64,000 bases of DNA. Source: Anabaena cylindrica PCC 7122 (GTDB taxonomy: Bacteria; Cyanobacteriota; Cyanobacteriia; Cyanobacteriales; Nostocaceae). Each line of letters opens with the position of its first letter. Position 1 is the first letter of the stretch. The notes beneath the pieces were generated by a model, which worked only from the letters and a program-made list of their open reading frames with translations, ran no database searches and was not told where the DNA came from. The position numbers were made by a program, and so were the translations under genes. Shown here one piece after another: positions 56,196-64,000 of the stretch. Location of the stretch: contig NC_019772.1 in the NCBI RefSeq assembly GCF_000317695.1, forward strand, positions 1 to 64,000, read 5' to 3'.

Positions 56196-57173
56196 ATGAC
56201 TACTCTTTATGTTATTCAACCTGATGCTGTTTTAAGCAAAGACTATGAAGCTTTTCAAGTTGCTTTGAGACAAGAAGATGGTTCTTGGAAGAAACGAAAG
56301 GTTGCTGCTCAAACTGTAAACGAAGTTATTTTGATGGGTAATCCCCAAGTTACCGGCGATGCTTTTGTTTACGCATTAGAATTAGGAATGCCAGTGCATT
56401 ATCTTTCTAGTTTTGGTAAATACTTGGGTTCGGCTTTACCTAAGTCTTCTCGTAACGGTCAACTGAGATTAGCACAGTATGCAGTTTATCACGATTCTGT
56501 GCGTCGTTTGGAATTAGTGAAGGCAATTGTTAGCGCCAAAATTCATAATCAATATAATGTGTTGTACCGACATAATGAAAAAGATAATCCTCTCAAAGAA
56601 CGTAAAAACTTAGTAAAAACTCAACAAACTCTAGATCAGGTGCGGGGTGTTGAGGGTTTAGCTGCTAGGGAATATTTTGCTTGTTGGCAGCGTATGGTAG
56701 GTAAACAATGGACTTTTAATGGCAGAAATCGTCGTCCATCAACAGATCCTGTAAATTCTTTACTCAGTTTTGCTTATGCTTTATTGCAAGGTCAAGTTAT
56801 GGCTGGTGTACATATCGCTGGTTTAGATCCCTATATCGGTTATTTGCATGAAGTTCATCATGGTCAACCGGCAATGGTGCTAGATTTAATGGAAGAATTT
56901 CGGGCTTTAATTGCTGATAATTTGGTGCTGTCGTTATTGCATAAACACGAAATTAAACCCGAAGATTTTCACGAAAGTTTGGGTGCTTATCGGTTGAAGG
57001 ACAATGCGAGAAAAACTTTTTTGCAAGCTTTTGATAAAAAAATGAATGATGAATTTAAACATCCTGTGTTTGATTATCGTTGCACCTACCGACGAGCGAT
57101 AGAATTACAAGCACGGTTGCTGAGTCGTCATTTACAAGAAGGTATTCCCTACAAACCTTTATCACTAAGATGA
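56196..57173 (+). CDS. cas1: Cas1 integrase
   Basis: A 325-residue Cas1 with the N-terminal beta-rich domain (LYVIQPDAVLSKDYEAFQV, VNEVILMGNPQVTGDAF) and the helical catalytic domain. Candidate metal ligands are the Glu in RGVEGLAAREYF, the His in YLHEVHHGQPAMVLDLMEEFR and the Asp/Glu of that same segment. It integrates new spacers with Cas2. The stop overlaps the cas2 start by 4 bp (ATGA). Confidence 0.95.
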   Translation: MTTLYVIQPDAVLSKDYEAFQVALRQEDGSWKKRKVAAQTVNEVILMGNPQVTGDAFVYALELGMPVHYLSSFGKYLGSALPKSSRNGQLRLAQYAVYHDSVRRLELVKAIVSAKIHNQYNVLYRHNEKDNPLKERKNLVKTQQTLDQVRGVEGLAAREYFACWQRMVGKQWTFNGRNRRPSTDPVNSLLSFAYALLQGQVMAGVHIAGLDPYIGYLHEVHHGQPAMVLDLMEEFRALIADNLVLSLLHKHEIKPEDFHESLGAYRLKDNARKTFLQAFDKKMNDEFKHPVFDYRCTYRRAIELQARLLSRHLQEGIPYKPLSLR

Positions 57174-57463
57174 CTACACTGTTTTATCTGATTATTTACG
57201 ACTTACCTGATAATAAAGCTGCAAATAAGCGGCGTACTCGCTTACATAAAATGCTGAGTGGTTATGGTAAGTGGACTCAATATAGTGTGTTTGAATGTTT
57301 CTTGAGTGCGGTACAGTTTGCTACACTACAAACAAAGATAGAAAAACTGATTAAGCCTGATGAAGATTCTATTAGGATGTATGTACTAGATGCTGGTAGT
57401 GTGAAAAGAACTATCACCTATGGTTCGGAAGTACCTAGACAAGAACAAGCAATAATTATATGA
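57170..57463 (+). CDS. cas2: Cas2
   Basis: 97 residues from the ATG at 57,170, the usual Cas2 length. LFYLIIYDLPDNKAANKRRTRLHKMLSGYGKW is the ferredoxin-like start, with the conserved Asp of YDLPD, and QYSVFECFLS follows. The longer ORF beginning at 57,080 lies within cas1 and is not the start. It is the last gene before the array 2 leader (19 bp away). Confidence 0.95.
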   Translation: MTTLFYLIIYDLPDNKAANKRRTRLHKMLSGYGKWTQYSVFECFLSAVQFATLQTKIEKLIKPDEDSIRMYVLDAGSVKRTITYGSEVPRQEQAIII

Positions 57464-57481
57464 TGAATACATCAGCTAAAT

Positions 57482-57671
57482 TTTGGCAGACCTAGAGCGG
57501 GGTCAAAAACCCTGGAGATCCGCCAAATCGCCAGAACCTTGATAATTGAATACTTTCAGCGTTTCATTAGTTTCAGTTGGCAGTTAACCCAAAGCCGGAA
57601 ATGAGGTTTTTTGAGAGGTCTGCCAAAATCCCCCCTACAGTCTGCTCCTAGACTGTGTTTCAGATGGCGGG
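57482..57671 (+). promoter_or_regulatory. CRISPR leader of array 2
   Basis: A 190-bp sequence between cas2 and the first repeat; the reverse complement, with one mismatch seen, of the array 1 leader. Perfect 13-bp inverted repeats TTTTGGCAGACCT (57,481-57,493) and AGGTCTGCCAAAA (57,616-57,628) bracket its outer 150 bp. Confidence 0.9.
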
Positions 57672-60600
57672 GTTTCGATATAACTAATCCCCGCAAGGGG
57701 ACTGAAACAATCAAATTCAGCTACGTACTTCGCGAAGCTTTCTAAGTTTCGATATAACTAATCCCCGCAAGGGGACTGAAACTCTTATCGTCTTGTTCTG
57801 CGGTTAGACCGATGCTGTTTCGATATAACTAATCCCCGCAAGGGGACTGAAACGCTACAATCACACAGAAAAAATTTTTATTGACCTAAGTTTCGATATA
57901 ACTAATCCCCGCAAGGGGACTGAAACATTAGATCAGAATATTCATCTGTGGCAGATGAGCCAAGTTTCGATATAACTAATCCCCGCAAGGGGACTGAAAC
58001 GTTTCACCACTGCTACCAGACCAACTACCTTTTTTCTTGGTTTCGATATAACTAATCCCCGCAAGGGGACTGAAACAAGCGTAAATATTTCCCGTATGAA
58101 TTGGGGTAGGGTTTCGTTTCGATATAACTAATCCCCGCAAGGGGACTGAAACAAGACAATGCAGGAATTAAAAGGATACACACCAACAGTTTCGATATAA
58201 CTAATCCCCGCAAGGGGACTGAAACGCTTTGTCTATAGTTTATAAGGGTTAGAGTGATCCAAAGTTTCGATATAACTAATCCCCGCAAGGGGACTGAAAC
58301 AATTCTTCTTGTTTCTGGATGTTATAGAATTTAGATGTTTCGATATAACTAATCCCCGCAAGGGGACTGAAACCTCTTTTTATCAATCTTCCTCTGTAAT
58401 CTTTTGATGTTTCGATATAACTAATCCCCGCAAGGGGACTGAAACGTTCTGGAGGAGGAGGATCAGGGGGTGATGCGAGTGTTTCGATATAACTAATCCC
58501 CGCAAGGGGACTGAAACTCAACGCATATGGCGCGCAAGGTACAAGTTTCTGGACGAGTTTCGATATAACTAATCCCCGCAAGGGGACTGAAACTTCAGTT
58601 GGAATACAACAATAGGCGAAGTCCAGCTTTAGTTTCGATATAACTAATCCCCGCAAGGGGACTGAAACTATCTTACTATAGATACGACTATAGATAGTGA
58701 TATAGGGGGTTTCGATATAACTAATCCCCGCAAGGGGACTGAAACTCAATCAAGTACAATGGTGGCAATATCTCTTAAATGTTTCGATATAACTAATCCC
58801 CGCAAGGGGACTGAAACACCCTCGCTGTCTGGCAATTCTACTAGATGAGCTATGTTTCGATATAACTAATCCCCGCAAGGGGACTGAAACTAGTCAGGTA
58901 GCTGCTGATTACCGTTTTGTGCGTAGTTTCGATATAACTAATCCCCGCAAGGGGACTGAAACATCCTACTAACCGATGGCGAAGATCTCAACATAAGTTT
59001 CGATATAACTAATCCCCGCAAGGGGACTGAAACGTTAAATCTCTGATTCCAAGCTCTCTGTTATTCGCTGCTATAGTTTCGATATAACTAATCCCCGCAA
59101 GGGGACTGAAACTAATATCTGGGGGATTGAGTGCGATCGCCAAATAGCAGGTTTCGATATAACTAATCCCCGCAAGGGGACTGAAACAGGAATTTAACTC
59201 ATTTTGTAGGTTAGTTTCTTCAGTTTCGATATAACTAATCCCCGCAAGGGGACTGAAACTCTTCCAAAAATCAAAAGATATTCTTGCTGACAAGCAATCA
59301 ATGTTTCGATATAACTAATCCCCGCAAGGGGACTGAAACTACACTAAAAAAATAATCCCCCAAACCGTCGTAACCGGGTTTCGATATAACTAATCCCCGC
59401 AAGGGGACTGAAACGAGAAAATGACAGAAGAACAAGCAAAAGAACTTTTAATGTTTCGATATAACTAATCCCCGCAAGGGGACTGAAACTTGGCGTAAAT
59501 GTAGCCTATTAAATCCCCCTCAAGCGTTTCGATATAACTAATCCCCGCAAGGGGACTGAAACAACAATGGTTCGGGTTTCTCTATGTCTTGACCCTTGCC
59601 GTTTCGATATAACTAATCCCCGCAAGGGGACTGAAACATATCGTTATATAGTAATACGCGAGGATAGCGATATAGTTTCGATATAACTAATCCCCGCAAG
59701 GGGACTGAAACGCCAATTTCAGAAAGATTGCCAACAAATGATTTAAGAAGTTTCGATATAACTAATCCCCGCAAGGGGACTGAAACTTAAAATCAGCCAT
59801 GATCTTTAATAATTAAATTTAGTTTCGATATAACTAATCCCCGCAAGGGGACTGAAACATTTCTTCCAGGGTTGGTTTATGGTGGAAAACCCTGGTTTCG
59901 ATATAACTAATCCCCGCAAGGGGACTGAAACCAGAGAATCCAAACATCTTTAGAATCACCGCCAACCGTTTCGATATAACTAATCCCCGCAAGGGGACTG
60001 AAACAAAAGCTTGTTGTTTGTCAAGATGAATGTCGCAGAAAGTTTCGATATAACTAATCCCCGCAAGGGGACTGAAACTAAATGTACTATGCTGCTCTGG
60101 CATTTAAAATAGTTTCGATATAACTAATCCCCGCAAGGGGACTGAAACTTAAGAATATGACTAATTATTGCAATACAGGTGAGTTTCGATATAACTAATC
60201 CCCGCAAGGGGACTGAAACCAACTATCGAAGCGGTTTCTTTCTGCTAAGTCCAATGGTTTCGATATAACTAATCCCCGCAAGGGGACTGAAACCAAACAG
60301 CCATAGACAACACTATTGCCACCGTTGGCGGTTTCGATATAACTAATCCCCGCAAGGGGACTGAAACGAGATACAAAGCAATCTGAGAAGTCTTTGCCAC
60401 CTATAGTTTCGATATAACTAATCCCCGCAAGGGGACTGAAACTAATAAGCTTCCTTTATCGATCTAAAAGCTTCAGTAGTTTCGATATAACTAATCCCCG
60501 CAAGGGGACTGAAACTAACATAAACCCATAACCCTTGTCAAGCATGACTTGTTTCGATATAACTAATCCCCGCAAGGGGACTGAAACTTCTTGCCATATC

Positions 60601-61179
60601 TGCAATAGCATTAGCAATCAAGAGTTTCGATATAACTAATCCCCGCAAGGGGACTGAAACACAATACTCGCAGACTTAGAAGATTTTTCAAGCCTAGCGG
60701 TTTCGATATAACTAATCCCCGCAAGGGGACTGAAACAAAAGTTAGTTGCTAAAGAAGTTGGTGCGGCTGTCGGGTTTCGATATAACTAATCCCCGCAAGG
60801 GGACTGAAACATGCTATCCTATTAATTGCCTTATCAAAATAGTAGTGATTGGTTTCGATATAACTAATCCCCGCAAGGGGACTGAAACAATGTAAAATAG
60901 ACAACATGAATCCATCATTGTAGGTTTCGATATAACTAATCCCCGCAAGGGGACTGAAACATTATCTATCTAATTGATTATGTTGTATGTAACTAGTTTC
61001 GATATAACTAATCCCCGCAAGGGGACTGAAACTCAATCAAGTCCCAACATAAAGGCACTAGTTATCAAAAGTTTCGATATAACTAATCCCCGCAAGGGGA
61101 CTGAAACAATCCAATTAAGAACAGAAATAAATAACTCATCTTGTTTCGATATAACTAATCCCCGCAAGGGGACTGAAAC
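57672..61179 (+). CRISPR. CRISPR array 2 (48 repeats, 47 spacers)
   Basis: Forty-eight copies of the same 37-bp repeat as array 1, in the opposite orientation in the window: GTTTCGATATAACTAATC at the start, a GCAA-loop hairpin of four G-C pairs, ACTGAAAC at the end. All repeats look perfect, including the distal one at 61,143. Repeat starts are 70-80 bp apart (spacers 33-43 bp). The leader is on the left, so the newest spacers are near 57,709. One spacer (near 59,134) contains GCGATCGC. The shared repeat means either Cas6 could process it and either effector could use it. Confidence 0.98.
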
Positions 61180-61510
61180 GGCTTTCACTATTGCCAAAGG
61201 AGTTTGCCATGTTTAGCAAAAGGTCTTACCAGAAGCAGTGATGACCAGTGTGAATCACAATTACCTAAATCAAAATTACATCAACTGACATTTTTGTACA
61301 ATGGTCAATCTTTCCGGGCTACCTCTGCTACTGCTAAGTTAATCAAACGATTAGAACCATAGTTGCAGCACAGTATTTAAAATTAGCGATAGCTTCGCTC
61401 TCTTCTCTTCGTTCGCGGAGCGTCTGTCTACGACACGCGCCGCGACCGAGTCCCTTAAGGGATACGCCGTAGGCATCGCCCCAACATCAAAATCATCAAA
61501 AAATTGAGCA
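61180..61510. other. Intergenic region after array 2, with GC-rich palindromic repeat
   Basis: No gene seen. From about 61,386 to 61,480 there is a GC-rich repeat stretch (starts GCGATAGCTTCGCTC, ends GCCGTAGGCATCGCC) related in part to those at 2410 and 30,054. Confidence 0.55.
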
Positions 61511-61882
61511 TTACTTTACTGATACTGGAACTCGATTTTCCAAACGATTTTTCAGTTCTAGATTCAGGTTTTCACCACTGCGATGAGCTTCCCAGTTTCC
61601 AGAGCCAAAGTTACCTAAATCCCATATTCCCTGGATAAAATCGTCATCTCCTGAGATAGTACCCTGATAATTTACTGGCATTTGTTTGTGAAGCAGATAT
61701 TGTTTGGTAAATTGCACCCGTCGTCCAATTACCTCACCATTTAAACAAGCTTCCCCCAAATAACTGTTATCCAGAATATTACCAGCTAGTGTATTACCAG
61801 ATTGAATAAAAGTTGCTTCAAAACGGGTCGGCGTTCCCTGCTGCCAGTAAGTCCCCAGCCATGCACCACTCAAGTCTGCCAT
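61511..61882 (-). CDS. Small beta-rich hypothetical protein
   Basis: A 123-residue protein that reads as a beta-barrel-like fold: GAWLGTYWQQGTPTRFEATFIQSGNTLAGNILDN, then IGRRVQFTKQYL and YQGTISGDDDFIQGIWDLGNFGSGNWEAHR. This alternation is typical of small cyanobacterial proteins that resemble avidin/lipocalin-type barrels, but no ligand can be named. No signal peptide. A single gene between array 2 and cutA. Confidence 0.6.
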   Translation of the reverse strand: MADLSGAWLGTYWQQGTPTRFEATFIQSGNTLAGNILDNSYLGEACLNGEVIGRRVQFTKQYLLHKQMPVNYQGTISGDDDFIQGIWDLGNFGSGNWEAHRSGENLNLELKNRLENRVPVSVK

Positions 61883-62033
61883 ACTTTACTGTTAATGTTG
61901 TTATTCAATCTATTTTACTTTGCTATCACTTATGGCGGGACTTCCACACTATCGCATTCTACCTCGTTCTTAAATTACCACCCCTAGCAGATATAATAAC
62001 TGTTTAGACGAACTAATATTAATAGTTATAAAG

Positions 62034-62237
62034 ATGGAATATATTTTTGTTTACGTCACTTGTAAAGACCGTGCTGAAGCCCTTAATGTAGGTAAAGCCG
62101 TAGTAGAAGCCCGTCTTGCTGCCTGTGCCAACATAATTGACGGTATGGACAGTATTTATTGGTGGAACGGTGAATTACAGGTGGAAAAAGAAGCTATTTT
62201 AATTATGAAATCGCGCCGTGATTTATTTGAAGGGTAG
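62034..62237 (+). pseudogene. cutA: CutA (divalent cation tolerance protein), truncated by IS
   Basis: 67 residues that match the first ~65 residues of CutA1 (about 105-110 in full), including VEARLAACANIIDGMDSIYWWNGELQVEKEAILIMKSRRDLFE. The reading frame then enters the left end of the IS1-type element, and the stop codon TAG lies within the IS terminus. The missing C-terminal third is not found on the other side of the element, so the gene was cut and its end lost. A functional trimer is unlikely. Confidence 0.88.
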
Positions 62238-63188
62238 TGGTAAATATGTAGTGATAATAAAATTAGGCGCTACAACAAGAATTATAATGATGAATAAAAT
62301 ACCAGATAGCACCAATATGATTATCTAACTTTTTAGAGAAGGATAAAGTCTTTCTAACCAAACGAGAAATTCTTTGACGCATTGTATTATTAAAGCGTTC
62401 AATATGGTTAGTCTTGCCACTTTCTTTCCCTACTGCCTGATGACGTTTGCTAGGAATAACTTGTGCGTAAGCTGCCCAAAAATCTGTATAGCAAACAGCA
62501 CATTGACGATAAACTGGTGGTAGAGAATTCCATAATCCCCTAGCGCCATCTTCACTGCGGTCGCCTATGTAAACTCCAACTATTTCTCTAGTTTTTTTAT
62601 CCAAAGCTAACCAAATCCATTGCTTATTACCCTTATGACCTACAAATGACCAAGCCTCATCACACTCAATAGTCAATTTACCTCTTGGTTTGGCTGAAAC
62701 ATTTACCTGAGTCGGAATCTGGGCATATTTATTATTCACATATTTTTGCAACCAAGTCTCTGAAACACGAGCAGCACGAGCAATACCTGCGAGAGGTATT
62801 TTCTCAAGTAAAAGTCTATCAATCAGTTCTATAGTATCTTTGCTAATAACTTTATTAGTGGGATTTTCTATAAACTGTCTTTTGCAGTTTTGACACTGGT
62901 ATTTTGGTTTTTGATTATGAATCTTCCCATTTTTGACAATGTGTTGAGAACCACAATTGGGGCAAGTAGGTCTGGAGATTGACATCAATACTGAAATAGT
63001 TGAATTTAAAAACACTGATACTATACTACATATAACACTTAACACGTTCTCGCTAAATCATATATTTAGAAACTTTATACTTTGGAGGAGTTTCAATTAG
63101 TTGGTTAAATGTAATTCAAATTGCAACGGCTACAAATGAATAATTTGAGTTAGAAAATATAAGATTTCACTACATATTTACCACTACC
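62233..63188. mobile_element. IS1-family insertion sequence
   Basis: A 956-bp element with perfect 22-bp terminal inverted repeats, beginning GGTAGTGGTAAATATGTAG (62,233-62,254) and its complement ending at 63,188. It holds one transposase gene on the minus strand. The flanks (GATTTATTTGAAG to the left, AACTCAGTTATT to the right) show no target duplication, and the interrupted cutA does not resume, so a deletion or rearrangement followed insertion. Confidence 0.87.
62263..62985 (-). CDS. IS1-family transposase
   Basis: About 240 residues from the ATG at 62,985. An N-terminal zinc ribbon (CPNCGS, then CQNCKR) and helix-turn-helix correspond to InsA. The rest is the InsB-like catalytic part with ECDEAWSFVG, CYTDFWAAY and HIERFNNTMRQR supplying the D-D-E residues. 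Unlike classical IS1, the two parts are a single ORF, as in many cyanobacterial IS1 members. A GTG at 63,045 could add 20 hydrophobic residues but is less likely. The frame is intact. Confidence 0.9.
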   Translation of the reverse strand: MSISRPTCPNCGSQHIVKNGKIHNQKPKYQCQNCKRQFIENPTNKVISKDTIELIDRLLLEKIPLAGIARAARVSETWLQKYVNNKYAQIPTQVNVSAKPRGKLTIECDEAWSFVGHKGNKQWIWLALDKKTREIVGVYIGDRSEDGARGLWNSLPPVYRQCAVCYTDFWAAYAQVIPSKRHQAVGKESGKTNHIERFNNTMRQRISRLVRKTLSFSKKLDNHIGAIWYFIHHYNSCCSA

Positions 63189-63218
63189 AACTCAGTTATT
63201 CCATATTTTTGTGTATTT

Positions 63219-63557
63219 TTATTCTAAATAATCTATTATTGCTTCTAGGTCTAACATTGCCTGATTGAATCTATTTAACATCGCTTCTGCTACTTCTGGT
63301 TCAGCATCAACTTTTGCTAATTTTTCTCTCATCACACAGTCCAGGGCTTCTACCCACAATGATAAATTGGTATTCCGTATTGCTGTTAATAACCCCATAT
63401 TGGTAAGCACTGCTAAATGAAACCCTAAATTATCTTGTCCACCGTAACCTAGATATCCGTTACTCATTTCTAGTTTTTCTGGAGTAAATTCAAAATATTG
63501 GTCTGAAGTAATTCCACTAGGTTCTAATTTTGGTTGAGGTAATGATGGTTGAGTCAT
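63219..63557 (-). CDS. Hypothetical protein
   Basis: A 112-residue protein, family not recognised. ITSDQYFEFTPEKLEMSNGYLGYGGQDNLGFHLAVLTNMGL recalls the opening of Uma2-type proteins, but no nuclease core follows; the rest is helical. It lies 3 bp after the next gene on the same strand, so the two form an operon, and it directly abuts the IS. Confidence 0.6.
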   Translation of the reverse strand: MTQPSLPQPKLEPSGITSDQYFEFTPEKLEMSNGYLGYGGQDNLGFHLAVLTNMGLLTAIRNTNLSLWVEALDCVMREKLAKVDAEPEVAEAMLNRFNQAMLDLEAIIDYLE

Positions 63558-63560
63558 AAT

Positions 63561-63908
63561 TTATGCACCTAATAATTGTGATATTTGTAATATCCTGTTA
63601 TTCCAATTCTCTAATTCGTGAGTAAATTGATTTTCGGTTTTTGTGTGATTCCAGGCTTCTACGTTAAATAACCAACGAGTTAGAAACCGTGCTAAGTTAG
63701 CCAACTCAAAAGCATGGTCAAATTCTATATCAGGGGCTATCCATTCTATAAAATAGATTGTCTCTCTAATCAAAGCTTTAACTGTTTCATTATTAGCAGG
63801 GTCTTGTGATAACGCTTGAATCTGTGTTAAGTGATTATTTAAATTATTTAACCTGATAGAAACATCATCCTTAATAAATGTGGCTTGTAAAGTAGTGAAC
63901 TTAGTCAT
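63561..63908 (-). CDS. Hypothetical protein
   Basis: A 115-residue, helical, soluble protein (LNNLNNHLTQIQALSQDPANNETVKALIRETIYFIEWIAPDIEFD). No domain recognised. It is co-oriented with and 3 bp upstream of the gene ending at 63,219. The two probably work together. Confidence 0.6.
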   Translation of the reverse strand: MTKFTTLQATFIKDDVSIRLNNLNNHLTQIQALSQDPANNETVKALIRETIYFIEWIAPDIEFDHAFELANLARFLTRWLFNVEAWNHTKTENQFTHELENWNNRILQISQLLGA

Positions 63909-64000
63909 CCCAGGAACTCCATAATAATTAAAGCAACTTGTTTTCTAATTTTAGCGTCCTGAATTTCCATTGAACGGTTTTGTCTAGGACGTAGATTCAC

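Noticed and set aside
47321..57463. Type I-D assignment for the type I module
   Set aside because: No Cas10d (Csc3) and no Csc1/Csc2. Cas7 is Cst2/DevR-like and there is a separate Cas8-like large subunit, so an I-B/Myxan-like type fits better.
47321..57463. CRISPR-associated transposon (CAST)
   Set aside because: No TnsB, TnsC or TniQ genes; cas3, cas1, cas2 and cas4 are all present.
34474..57708. Spacers shared between the two arrays
   Set aside because: By eye no full spacer is repeated; only short stretches (such as TCAATCAAGT in two array 2 spacers) recur.
58052..61216. ORFs across array 2 with FDITNPRKGTET-type repeats
   Set aside because: Same cause: the 37-bp repeat read as codons.
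1..64000. tRNA, rRNA or tmRNA genes
   Set aside because: None recognised on either strand by eye; a covariance-model search was not possible.

Overview
The window looks like DNA from a filamentous, heterocyst-type cyanobacterium (Nostocales). The grounds are scattered GCGATCGC (HIP1) octamers, AT-rich codon use, short palindromic GCGATGCC/GGCATCGC-type repeats, and a run of families typical of that group (XisI, Uma2, Rpn nucleases, TIGR03984/03985/03986 CRISPR proteins). No rRNA, tRNA or core housekeeping operon was found. The left half has the character of a large plasmid or integrated conjugative element; replicon type cannot be settled from the window.

Left half (about 1-31,000). There is a possible conjugation module: a secreted muramidase-like protein, a membrane-anchored companion and a VirD4/TraD-type coupling ATPase. 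A leftward operon carries a split N6-adenine methylase and xisI. These are followed by a ParDE pair and a DEAD/DEAH-DUF1998 helicase whose 5' end is duplicated nearby. Next is a two-gene kinase/SF1-helicase + PLD operon, a candidate defence system. The element also carries its own sliding clamp (dnaN), clamp-loader genes (dnaX, holA) and a RecD/Dda-like helicase. Two other proteins here end in clamp-binding-like pentapeptides.

Right half (about 30,400-61,200). This is a large composite CRISPR-Cas locus. Two long arrays (40 and 48 repeats of the same 37-bp repeat) lie as mirror images on either side of a 23-kb cas block. Each has a nearly identical 190-bp leader on the cas-facing side, so both are read outward. 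Inside are a WYL-type regulator with a decayed tandem paralogue, a CARF nuclease, and a type III-D effector operon (cas10, cas7, csx10, double cas7, csx19, TIGR03986 RAMP). Then come a cas3 split across two frames, an inverted Rpn-type nuclease gene, and a type I operon (cas8-cas7-cas5-cas6-cas4-cas1-cas2). A second cas6 with an HTH-like tail sits just past the distal end of the left array. Three cas promoters, including the one divergent from the WYL regulator, share a GGAA-N8-TTCC operator at a fixed distance from the -10 box, which suggests one regulon.

Far right (61,500-64,000). A small beta-rich protein, a cutA gene cut off by an IS1-family element, and two small hypothetical genes.

Most notable: the mirror-image arrays, the shared operator, the III-D operon that looks like an unfused relative of III-Dv, the kinase-helicase/PLD pair, and the element-borne replisome clamp system.
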